Part shown: in pieces, positions 1 through 6,101 of the stretch
Layout: each line of letters opens with the position of its first letter
Position numbering within the stretch: the stretch's first letter is position 1
Assembly (NCBI GenBank): GCA_019309685.1
Contig: JAFDFT010000024.1
Coordinates: forward strand, 1 to 13,967
Source: Deltaproteobacteria bacterium
GTDB taxonomy: Bacteria > Desulfobacterota > Desulfobacteria > Desulfobacterales > JAABPS01
Length of the DNA: 13,967 nt
Direction: 5' to 3'
Translations under genes and position numbers: made by a program
The notes under the pieces: model-generated
What the model was told of the DNA's origin: nothing
The model's input: the letters and a program-made list of their open reading frames with translations, nothing else
Database searches by the model: none

Positions 1-356
<356 letters not shown>

Positions 357-374
357 TAAAATCGTTCAAACAAA

Positions 375-392
375 TTCATTCCGAAGAATGAA
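375..392 (-). other. UUCG-capped hairpin just before 16S
   Basis: A perfect 7-bp stem (TTCATTC / GAATGAA on the minus strand) closes on a C(UUCG)G tetraloop, an exceptionally stable RNA cap. It sits about 19 bases before the estimated 16S 5' end, between boxA and the gene. It could be part of the precursor structure recognised during 5' maturation; that role is inference. Confidence 0.6.
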
Positions 393-424
393 AAAGAGAC
401 CTAACTCACAAGCTGTCACTATTT

Positions 425-439
425 AGTTTTCAAAGATCA
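425..439 (-). promoter_or_regulatory. boxA antitermination element of the rRNA leader
   Basis: The minus strand reads TGATCTTTGAAAACT about 70 bases before the 16S 5' end. This matches the boxA element (TGCTCTTTAACA-like; TGATCTTTGAAAACT in many rrn leaders) bound by NusB/S10 to prevent premature Rho-dependent termination of rRNA. It lies between the promoter at 495-524 and the 16S gene, as expected. The call rests on motif and position only. Confidence 0.75.
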
Positions 440-445
440 AACTGC

Positions 446-485
446 TGCCAAAATATTGGCAACCTTAACGCCTTTTAACGTTAAG
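446..485 (-). other. Two tandem hairpins at the start of the rRNA leader
   Basis: Right after the predicted rRNA transcription start come two inverted repeats. The first has arms CTTAACG and CGTTAAG (479-485 and 464-470) around an 8-base loop. The second has arms TGCCAA and TTGGCA (456-461 and 446-451) around a 4-base loop. Neither is followed by a T tract, so they are not terminators. They precede boxA and probably fold in the nascent leader RNA. Confidence 0.5.
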
Positions 486-494
486 AAAGCTGGT

Positions 495-524
495 ATTATA
501 TTTAGTTTTATTGCTTCTTGTCAA
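495..524 (-). promoter_or_regulatory. rRNA operon promoter, perfect consensus
   Basis: The -35 box TTGACA (519-524) and the -10 box TATAAT (495-500) are both exact sigma-70 consensus with an 18-bp spacer, placing the start site near 488, about 130 bases before 16S. The upstream DNA (525-570) is AT-rich and could act as an UP element. A perfect 7-1-7 palindrome (514-528) covers the -35 box, and a 9-bp inverted repeat (533-541 / 556-564) lies directly upstream. Confidence 0.85.
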
Positions 525-593
525 GAAGTTTCTTTCATCTTTTTGAATATTATTTAAGATGAAAAACGTCTTGCTCCGCCAAATATTAGAGTA

Positions 594-621
594 AATATAA
601 TCTTTAATTAGTCTTTTTCAA
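594..621 (-). promoter_or_regulatory. Candidate upstream rRNA promoter (middle)
   Basis: TTGAAA (616-621) and TATATT (594-599), each five of six to consensus, are separated by 16 bp and point toward the 16S gene. rRNA operons often carry tandem promoters, which makes this plausible. The AT-rich context raises the chance of a random match. Confidence 0.45.
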
Positions 622-657
622 GTCCAATTAGAAAGTATTATTTAAAATGGAATCAGG

Positions 658-686
658 TTTCTACACTGACCCTTTATATCTGTCAA
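658..686 (-). promoter_or_regulatory. Candidate upstream rRNA promoter (distal)
   Basis: An exact TTGACA (681-686) is followed after 17 bp by TAGAAA (658-663), four of six to TATAAT. It lies 50 bases past the tyrS stop codon and points toward 16S. With the two downstream candidates it would form a three-promoter array. The -10 is weak, so confidence is moderate. Confidence 0.4.
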
Positions 687-735
687 CAAAAATAATCGGG
701 AAAATGAAATAAATTTAAAATATTATTTAACCAGT

Positions 736-2025
736 CTATTTTCCTTCGACTTTCAGCTTGTGGAAGCGCTTTTTCCCGGATCTTAATAATATTTCCATAT
801 TATCAATATCCTTATCTGTAATCATATAATCAATCGCCTCAACCCGCCTGCCATTAATGTATGCCCCCCCTTGTTCAATAAGCCGCCGGGATGCACCCCC
901 TGAATCCGCAAGCCCTGCAGACTGAAATATCTTAAACGCGGGTATCCCTTTTTTTAGCGTATCTATAGCAATCGTTGAGCTTGGAACTGAAGCGTCCTCA
1001 AAATCAAATACTTCCCGGTGAATCTCGCTTGACGGGAGTATGTTTTTAGGTACCACCCTATTCCCGAACATATTTGAAGCGGCATTGTAGGCTTTCATCG
1101 CCTCATCTCTTCCATGAACCAGAAGTGTAGTTTCAAACGCGAGAACTGTTTTCGCACTATTCAGGTCAGCACCGTCCAACTTTTTAATAGCCTTAACCTC
1201 TCCAAAAGGCAAAAAGGTAAAAAGGGCCATAAAACGCGCTACGTCTCTATCGTCCGTATTGATCCAGTATTGGAAATAGTCATATGGAGACGTTTTTTCA
1301 GGATCAAGCCATATCGCTCCTTGCGCGGTCTTTCCCATTTTTGCCCCGCTGCTTGTTGTAATCAAAGGAGATATAATACCAAAAGCGGTCTTTTGATGCT
1401 TTCTGCGTATCAGCTCAATCCCTGCAACAATATTTCCCCACTGGTCGCTTCCACCCATCTGCACCATACACTGGTGATCTTCAAACAGCTTTAAAAAATC
1501 ATATGCCTGTAGTATCATGTAGTTGAATTCAATGAAATTAAGGCCCTCTTCAGAATCAATTCGTGTTTTATAACTGTCTGCCTTTATCATACGATTGACA
1601 CTAAAATGCTTGCCTATATCCCTTAAAAAGGGAATATATTCAAGCTGTTTTAGCCAATCCGCATTGTTTAACATCAGCGCCTTGTCATCATTAAAGTCGA
1701 GAAAACGGGCAAGCTGTTTCTTTATACCCATCATATTTTCTTCAATTGCCTCTTCAGTGAGCAATTTCCGCATTTCAGTTTTACCGCTCGGATCGCCAAC
1801 AAGGCCCGTACCACCTCCAACCAGAGCAATAGGCCGATGCCCGTGCTTCTGCATCTGGGACAATGACATTATTTGGACGAGATTACCGACATGAAGGCTG
1901 GAAGCTGTGGGATCAAACCCGATATAACCTGTGGCAATGCCCGTATCAAGACAATCCCTTATCTCTTTGTCATGCGTCGTATTCTCCACAAATCCGCGTT
2001 CCTGAAGTGTATCGATTAAATTCAA
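736..2025 (-). CDS. tyrS: Tyrosine--tRNA ligase
   Basis: Cytoplasmic class I aminoacyl-tRNA synthetase that activates tyrosine with ATP and loads it on tRNA-Tyr. The 429-residue product has the usual length of the bacterial TyrS family (E. coli about 424). Visible landmarks are the HIGH-type motif HVGN (45-48), the tyrosine-binding segment around 190-200 (GGSDQWGN), the KMSKS-type loop KMGKT (229-233), and a C-terminal S4 RNA-binding domain (about 360-425). The start is TTG; an in-frame TAG upstream leaves no ATG or GTG alternative, and AAGG lies about 10 bases ahead. It follows rny by 220 bases on the same strand and precedes the rRNA promoters. No T-box leader was recognised upstream. No clear intrinsic terminator follows it, so readthrough into the rRNA operon is possible. 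Confidence 0.98.
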   Translation of the reverse strand: MNLIDTLQERGFVENTTHDKEIRDCLDTGIATGYIGFDPTASSLHVGNLVQIMSLSQMQKHGHRPIALVGGGTGLVGDPSGKTEMRKLLTEEAIEENMMGIKKQLARFLDFNDDKALMLNNADWLKQLEYIPFLRDIGKHFSVNRMIKADSYKTRIDSEEGLNFIEFNYMILQAYDFLKLFEDHQCMVQMGGSDQWGNIVAGIELIRRKHQKTAFGIISPLITTSSGAKMGKTAQGAIWLDPEKTSPYDYFQYWINTDDRDVARFMALFTFLPFGEVKAIKKLDGADLNSAKTVLAFETTLLVHGRDEAMKAYNAASNMFGNRVVPKNILPSSEIHREVFDFEDASVPSSTIAIDTLKKGIPAFKIFQSAGLADSGGASRRLIEQGGAYINGRRVEAIDYMITDKDIDNMEILLRSGKKRFHKLKVEGK

Positions 2026-2093
2026 TTTGGCAGTACCCTTTTTATTATTTTTCCTTATCTAATGACTATACGCATTTAACATTAAATTCGACA

Positions 2094-2114
2094 CCTAAAA
2101 CCTAAAACCTAAAA
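2094..2114. repeat. Triple CCTAAAA tandem repeat
   Basis: Three perfect copies of the heptamer CCTAAAA (TTTTAGG on the minus strand) lie in the rny-tyrS intergenic space, followed by a near-copy, CTTGAAA. The tract lies about 70 bases before the tyrS start. It could be simple slippage-prone DNA or one copy of a dispersed genomic repeat; the window cannot tell which. Confidence 0.8.
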
Positions 2115-2121
2115 CTTGAAA

Positions 2122-2150
2122 AATATACATTAAAATTGTGAATATCGGAA
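2122..2150 (-). promoter_or_regulatory. Weak candidate promoter for tyrS
   Basis: TATATT (2122-2127, five of six to consensus) lies 17 bp after TTCCGA (2145-2150, three of six), about 100 bases before the tyrS start. The poor -35 makes this tentative. It is the best pair I found in the gap. Confidence 0.25.
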
Positions 2151-2245
2151 CATGCTTACATCTATCTTTCATTGGCAACATGATGAAATGGCTTTACCGT
2201 ACACAGTACAATTTTTCAGCATAGGACGCCCGAAAATTTTTTTTA

Positions 2246-3808
2246 TTATTTATTTGCGTATTCTACAGCCCTTGTTTCTCTTATAACCGTTACCTTGATC
2301 TGACCAGGAAATGTTAACGACTCTTCAATCTTTTTCGCAACATCTCTGCTTAACAGCGTTGCATCTTCATCCGTGATCGTACCACTTTCTACAATCACCC
2401 TAAGCTCTCGTCCCGCCTGGATTGCATATGTGTTTGTAACGCCTTTAAATGCGTTTGCAATGCCCTCGAGATCTTCCAGGCGTTTTACATAGTTTTCGAG
2501 CAATTCCTTACGCGCACCCGGTCGTGCCCCAGAAAGACTGTCTGCAGCCTGCACCAATAAATCATAGGGTGAACTGGGCGGCACATCTTCATGGTGCGCC
2601 GCAATCGCATTCACGACATTTGCCGATTCGTTATTTTTTTGAGCAAGCTTGGAGCCTATTATCGCATGCGGCCCTTCCACCTCATGATCAATCGCTTTGC
2701 CAATATCATGCAGCAACCCCATGCGTCTTGCCAGTTTAGAATTCAATCCCAGTTCCGAAGCCATAACCCCGCATAAAAAGCCAACTTCAACAGAGTGCTG
2801 TAAAACATTCTGCGCGTAACTGGTTCTAAATTTAAGCCGGCCAATATACTTGATCAGTTCGTTATGAATACCATGAACGCCTAATTCAAAGGCCGCCTGC
2901 TCTCCGGCCTCTTTAATGGTTGCATCAACTTCCTGCTCCACTTTCTTTACGACCTCTTCAATCCGTGCCGGATGAATCCTTCCATCAGATATTAATCGCA
3001 TCAACGATATCCTAGCAATTTCCCTCCGAACAGGATTAAACCCGGACAAAATAACAGCTTCTGGTGTATCGTCAATAATAAGGTCAATGCCGGTAGCAGC
3101 CTCCAGAGCTCGAATATTTCGGCCTTCTCTACCGATAATTCTTCCCTTCATCTCGTCGCCAGGCAATTGAACCACAGACACCGTACGTTCAGCAACATAG
3201 TCGCCAGCGTATCGCTGTATAGCAGTTGCCATAATCTTCTTAGCTCTCTTATCTGCCTCTTCATGTGTCTCGTTTTCTATCCGCTTTATCAGCTTCGCAC
3301 CTTCATGTCTGGCCTCATTTTCCATTGCCCTGATCAGCAGTTCTTTTGCCTGGGCAGCGGTCAAGTCAGATATTTTTTCAAGCTGCTTTTTTTGCTCTTC
3401 GATAAGCCTATTATACTCCTTTTCACTGGACAAAACGTCTTCTGCTCTCTGGGCAATATTTTTTTCTTTTTTAAAAAGCTCTTTTTCTCTTTTCTCATAT
3501 TGATCAAATTTTCGATCAATATTTTCCTCTTTCTGCATCAACCGTCTTTCTTTTGATTTTAATTCCACCCGTGTTTCGCGGGTTTCAGCATCAAAATCAC
3601 TTTTCATCGTAAAAAGCTTATCTTTAACCTTTAGATCGGCTTCTTTTAAAACGGTTTCAGATTTGTAGTTGGCATCATTTAAAATTCTTTGTGCTTCTAT
3701 TTCAGCGCTTTTGGCTTTCTGAGAAATTACTTTCCTGCTCACCCAGTAAGCGATGGCAAATCCTACAATAAAGCTAATGATACCTATTAATAAACTATAA
3801 TTATTCAT
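2246..3808 (-). CDS. rny: Ribonuclease Y (membrane-anchored endoribonuclease)
   Basis: Endoribonuclease that initiates mRNA decay and processing at the inner membrane. The 520-residue product matches the family length. In order it shows an N-terminal transmembrane anchor (about 5-24), a long charged coiled coil (about 30-200), a KH RNA-binding domain with the GxxGREGRNIR-type signature (222-233), and an HD metal-dependent phosphohydrolase domain with the HD pair at 367-368, a second histidine pair at 405-406 and an aspartate near 423. The start is ATG with a strong AGGAG 7 bases upstream. It lies downstream of 6S RNA with a long (about 250-base) untranslated stretch between. RNase Y is typical of Gram-positives but also occurs in Desulfobacterota and other lineages lacking RNase E. 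Identification is firm. Confidence 0.97.
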   Translation of the reverse strand: MNNYSLLIGIISFIVGFAIAYWVSRKVISQKAKSAEIEAQRILNDANYKSETVLKEADLKVKDKLFTMKSDFDAETRETRVELKSKERRLMQKEENIDRKFDQYEKREKELFKKEKNIAQRAEDVLSSEKEYNRLIEEQKKQLEKISDLTAAQAKELLIRAMENEARHEGAKLIKRIENETHEEADKRAKKIMATAIQRYAGDYVAERTVSVVQLPGDEMKGRIIGREGRNIRALEAATGIDLIIDDTPEAVILSGFNPVRREIARISLMRLISDGRIHPARIEEVVKKVEQEVDATIKEAGEQAAFELGVHGIHNELIKYIGRLKFRTSYAQNVLQHSVEVGFLCGVMASELGLNSKLARRMGLLHDIGKAIDHEVEGPHAIIGSKLAQKNNESANVVNAIAAHHEDVPPSSPYDLLVQAADSLSGARPGARKELLENYVKRLEDLEGIANAFKGVTNTYAIQAGRELRVIVESGTITDEDATLLSRDVAKKIEESLTFPGQIKVTVIRETRAVEYANK

Positions 3809-3881
3809 TACCTTTCTCCTAAGGGATATTTCAAATTGCTTAATCCTTTCTTGTCAACCATCTGAATCCAATTAAAACAAT

Positions 3882-3893
3882 AATGATATCATT
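3882..3893. repeat. Perfect 12-bp palindrome upstream of rny
   Basis: AATGATATCATT is its own reverse complement and lies about 74 bases before the rny start codon. A site of this form could bind a dimeric regulator. An exact TTGACA without a good -10 partner lies closer to rny on the minus strand (about 3855-3860). Confidence 0.4.
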
Positions 3894-4061
3894 TCCATGA
3901 TTAACATTAATGGTAATGCATACATCTCTTATTGCCTTCAACTTTTCTGAAGTCCCTAACTGGATAAATTACTACTTCGTTTGGAGGAAAATAATGCTAG
4001 AAAAGATCGATGGTAAGTTAGGCTGGCCCGTGAATTATTCAAGACAGGCGATGCTGATAAG

Positions 4062-4258
4062 CGGATGTCGATTACCCCCTGCCCCAATGCCGTGTTGGCA
4101 GGCTTTTGAACCATGCTGAAAAAGGGGGCGCCATTTAGTTTTTTCAGGCTTTTCTGTTCAAGCAGAACTTGCACACCAAAACCAGGGATAGCTCCCATTT
4201 GATTTACGTTGGATCAAAAAACATCTCCCAATCACGAACATGGCAGGGGGATACATCT
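4062..4258 (-). ncRNA. ssrS: 6S RNA (RNA polymerase regulator)
   Basis: 6S RNA is a hairpin of about 180-200 nt that mimics an open promoter and binds sigma-70 RNA polymerase. Evidence: (1) a long closing stem, with GATGT (4253-4257) pairing ACATC (4064-4068) and CCCCCTGCC (4242-4250) pairing GGCAGGGGG (4075-4083), then CGTG (4233-4236) pairing CACG (4091-4094); (2) the 5' strand reads ATGTTCG and the 3' strand CGGCAT, the same pair of blocks I recall from E. coli 6S RNA; (3) GGTTCAA in the 3' half, also shared; (4) a terminal hairpin TTCTG / CAGAA near the middle; (5) a span of about 195 nt; (6) a position directly after zapA, where ssrS lies in many proteobacteria. Unlike E. coli, no 5-formyltetrahydrofolate cyclo-ligase gene follows; rny does. 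The ends are approximate. Confidence 0.8.
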
Positions 4259-4262
4259 CTTT

Positions 4263-4268
4263 ATCATA
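4263..4268 (-). promoter_or_regulatory. -10 box of the 6S RNA promoter
   Basis: TATGAT (five of six to TATAAT) ends 5 bases before the predicted 6S 5' end, which is the right distance for a start site. The -35 region (GGGCAA-like, about 17-19 bp upstream) is a poor match, so the promoter may be weak or need an activator. The RNA could also be processed from the zapA transcript. Confidence 0.5.
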
Positions 4269-4400
4269 CGCCTTTAAGAAAGTATTTTGCCCGGTCGAAT
4301 ACCAATAGAACTATCTTTGTCAGACTAGTAGCGCTTATATGGGAAGGAATAATAAAATCGTTTTTGTGCTCTTGTCTCAGCTTGCGAATCACCTCATTGT

Positions 4401-4694
4401 TCAGTGCAGACAATCGTCCAACCTTCGTATCAGCCTCGTTGATCGTTCAGATATTTGTTCCAATAGTTCTGAATGATTCATTTTTAAGTCAAAATTTTCA
4501 TTAGCTATATTCAATGCAGCTAAAATTAAAATTGCCAGCTTCGTTATTCCTGGTGATTTACCTGATTGTTGAGTTTCAACTTTTGTTATTTCTCTCTTGA
4601 GAAAATCAACAACTTCTTTTGCTTTCGTAGCTTCAGATTCAGCCTTAAATGTATAAGGCCTCCCAAATATTTCTATTGTTACAAGCTGTTCCAA
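4401..4694 (-). CDS. zapA: Cell division protein ZapA
   Basis: ZapA is a small cytoplasmic protein that binds FtsZ and bundles filaments in the Z-ring. The 97-residue product has the family layout: an N-terminal beta hairpin (VTIEIFGRPYTFKAE, about 5-19), a helix, the conserved segment with KLAILILAALNIANEN (about 51-66), and a C-terminal helix that forms the coiled-coil tetramer. The start is TTG; an in-frame TAG five codons upstream excludes anything longer, and a GGAAAGG purine run lies about 15 bases ahead. It follows the ZapB-like gene by 46 bases and precedes 6S RNA, the classical zapA-ssrS neighbourhood. The gene is probably co-transcribed with zapB from the promoter at 5000-5029. Confidence 0.92.
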   Translation of the reverse strand: MEQLVTIEIFGRPYTFKAESEATKAKEVVDFLKREITKVETQQSGKSPGITKLAILILAALNIANENFDLKMNHSELLEQISERSTRLIRRLDDCLH

Positions 4695-4740
4695 TGAGTA
4701 TAAAAACTACCTTTCCATAATAATTTTTTACAGGCCATAA

Positions 4741-4974
4741 CTATTTAATTTCTTCCAGCTTGGCCAAAATACTATCAACCTTTGACCGGATCAAGCCTTT
4801 CTCAGCGACATAATTATTTTCCGCCTCGACCTTTTCCTGAATCTCCTCCTCTAATATCTTAATTCGATTTCTAAGTTCTAAATTAATTGTCTCCTGCGAC
4901 TTGCAAAGCTCGATAACTTTCCCAACCTTCTCCTCGATCTCTTGAAACTGTCGCAAAATGAATTCACTATCCAA
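4741..4974 (-). CDS. zapB: Small coiled-coil protein, ZapB-like division factor
   Basis: A 77-residue, strongly charged, almost entirely helical protein with heptad-like spacing of hydrophobic residues (for example the stretch LELRNRIKILEEEI), with no membrane segment and no cysteine-rich motif. ZapB proteins are coiled coils of this size (E. coli about 81 residues) that connect ZapA-decorated Z-rings to the chromosome terminus. The direct partnership with zapA in one transcript supports the name. Coiled coils align with many unrelated proteins, so sequence alone would not prove it. The start is TTG, with GGAG 7 bases upstream and no in-frame ATG. A promoter lies immediately upstream, overlapping the end of the previous gene. 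Confidence 0.75.
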   Translation of the reverse strand: MDSEFILRQFQEIEEKVGKVIELCKSQETINLELRNRIKILEEEIQEKVEAENNYVAEKGLIRSKVDSILAKLEEIK

Positions 4975-4999
4975 TCTTACACTCCATAATTCTTTAGAT

Positions 5000-5029
5000 A
5001 ATATAAGCTTTCACACCGATGAAAGTCAA
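5000..5029 (-). promoter_or_regulatory. Promoter for the zapB-zapA-6S block
   Basis: TTGACT (5024-5029) and TATATT (5000-5005), each five of six to consensus, are 18 bp apart and lie 26 bases before the zapB start. The TGA within the -35 box is the stop codon of the GlmU-like gene. A 6-bp inverted repeat (CTTTCA / TGAAAG, 5008-5013 and 5020-5025) fills the spacer. Confidence 0.6.
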
Positions 5030-5790
5030 GTCATATTCCCCAGTCTGTTTTTCAGTATTTTTTCGGCAGAAACGAGCTGAAGGGGGTTATTGATGCCTAC
5101 AAATTCTTCAGGGTCCTTTCCGACAAGAACACCAACCGTTTTTCCTTCTTCATTCCCTATCTTAATAATATCAGTAAGGTAGAATTCGCTTTGGGCGTTG
5201 TTTGACGTAATTCTTTTTACTGAATTAAAAAGATATTCTTTCTGAACACAATAAGTGCCGGTGTTGATCGTTTTGATCGCTTTTTGCTCCTCGTTTGCAT
5301 CGGATTCTTCTATGATTTCATCAACATGCATACTCTTATCAAAAATAATTCTACCATAACCTTTTGGATTTTCAACTTCAACCGCCAAAACGGATATATG
5401 CCGCCTTTCGGATAAATGATCTTCTAAAAGGTCAATAACTGTATTCGATGTGAGTAAAGGCACATCGCCGTTCAAGATAACAACCTGCTCAATCTGATCG
5501 GGCAAGCACGGGAATGCACATCGAACTGCGTGACCCGTTCCAAGCTGTACTTCCTGAACAGAAAAAAACACTTTCAAATGATCAGATACAGCCTTTTTCA
5601 CTGCATCTGCCTGGTTACCAACCACGATAACAACATTATTCCCAGCGATTTTAACTGCGGTTTCAGCTACATACATAATCATCGGTTTTCCAAGGAGTTC
5701 GTGTAACACCTTTGCTTTATTTGATTTCATACGCGTCCCTAAGCCCGCCGCAAGAACAATAACTGCTATATTATTTTTATCATATGACAT
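5026..5790 (-). CDS. GlmU-type sugar-1-phosphate nucleotidyltransferase, single domain
   Basis: This is the uridylyltransferase (Rossmann-like, GT-A) half of GlmU, which makes UDP-N-acetylglucosamine from UTP and GlcNAc-1-phosphate for peptidoglycan and LPS. All landmarks are present: LAAGLGTRM (13-21) with K27 in the KVLH block, QLGTGHA (82-88), the metal-binding Asp in NGDVPL (D109), GYGR (144-147), NTGTY (176-180) and the second metal ligand in GINN (about N234). It ends at 254 residues, whereas complete GlmU is about 455 with a C-terminal left-handed beta-helix acetyltransferase. Only 51 bases separate its stop from zapB, so no remnant of that domain is present here. Start ATG; the ribosome site is weak. 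It has its own promoter after the atpC terminator. The substrate is inferred; another hexose-1-phosphate is possible. Confidence 0.88.
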   Translation of the reverse strand: MSYDKNNIAVIVLAAGLGTRMKSNKAKVLHELLGKPMIMYVAETAVKIAGNNVVIVVGNQADAVKKAVSDHLKVFFSVQEVQLGTGHAVRCAFPCLPDQIEQVVILNGDVPLLTSNTVIDLLEDHLSERRHISVLAVEVENPKGYGRIIFDKSMHVDEIIEESDANEEQKAIKTINTGTYCVQKEYLFNSVKRITSNNAQSEFYLTDIIKIGNEEGKTVGVLVGKDPEEFVGINNPLQLVSAEKILKNRLGNMT

Positions 5791-5829
5791 CTTATTACTT
5801 TTTCCCTATTAACTTATCTTAACTATCTT

Positions 5830-5858
5830 ATTTTATTTTATTTCGGCTTGATTCACAA
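5830..5858 (-). promoter_or_regulatory. Candidate promoter for the GlmU-like gene
   Basis: TTGTGA (5853-5858, four of six) and TAAAAT (5830-5835, five of six) are 17 bp apart, giving a leader of about 30-35 bases. A strong terminator upstream means this gene needs its own promoter. The surrounding sequence is AT-rich, so alternative -10 boxes exist. Confidence 0.45.
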
Positions 5859-6015
5859 TAGAAAAAACGTTTAAAATATTTTTGTAAATAGCTTTTAATT
5901 GTTTTTTAAACCACTTAAAAGGATAACAAAAAATATGGGGTACGTGTTTAAAAACTTTTCACGAAAATTTCCATCTCCAGCTAATATTTACATAGCTTTT
6001 TTGTTCATTTAAGCC

Positions 6016-6054
6016 AAAAAAAGGGAAACCATACATTATGGTCTCCCTTTTTTT
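6016..6054 (-). terminator. Intrinsic terminator after atpC
   Basis: On the minus strand an 11-bp stem (arms 6037-6047 and 6023-6033, with one G-U wobble) closes on a 3-base loop and is followed by seven T residues (6016-6022). This is a textbook Rho-independent terminator 48 bases after the atpC stop. Because A residues also flank the other side, it could terminate plus-strand transcripts too. The rest of 5791-6101 holds only the GlmU promoter candidate and AT-rich DNA. Confidence 0.92.
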
Positions 6055-6101
6055 GCTATCAATTCATCCCTTTTTTAAGGGAAAAGTGTATATTTTATAA
6101 A

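Noticed and set aside
2026..2245. T-box riboswitch before tyrS
   Set aside because: I could not find the T-box consensus or a terminator/antiterminator pair; T-boxes on tyrS are mainly a Firmicutes feature.
3956..4198. 80-codon minus-strand frame over the 6S region
   Set aside because: It runs through both strands of the 6S hairpin, has no family resemblance that I can see, and the RNA structure explains the sequence better.
4264..4450. Frameshifted C-terminus of ZapA
   Set aside because: The in-frame end of ZapA (ISERSTRLIRRLDD) fits the family's usual terminal helix and length, so no frameshift is needed.
4169..4504. 111-codon plus-strand frame
   Set aside because: Overlaps 6S RNA and the 3' end of zapA in antisense; no ribosome site or recognisable domain.
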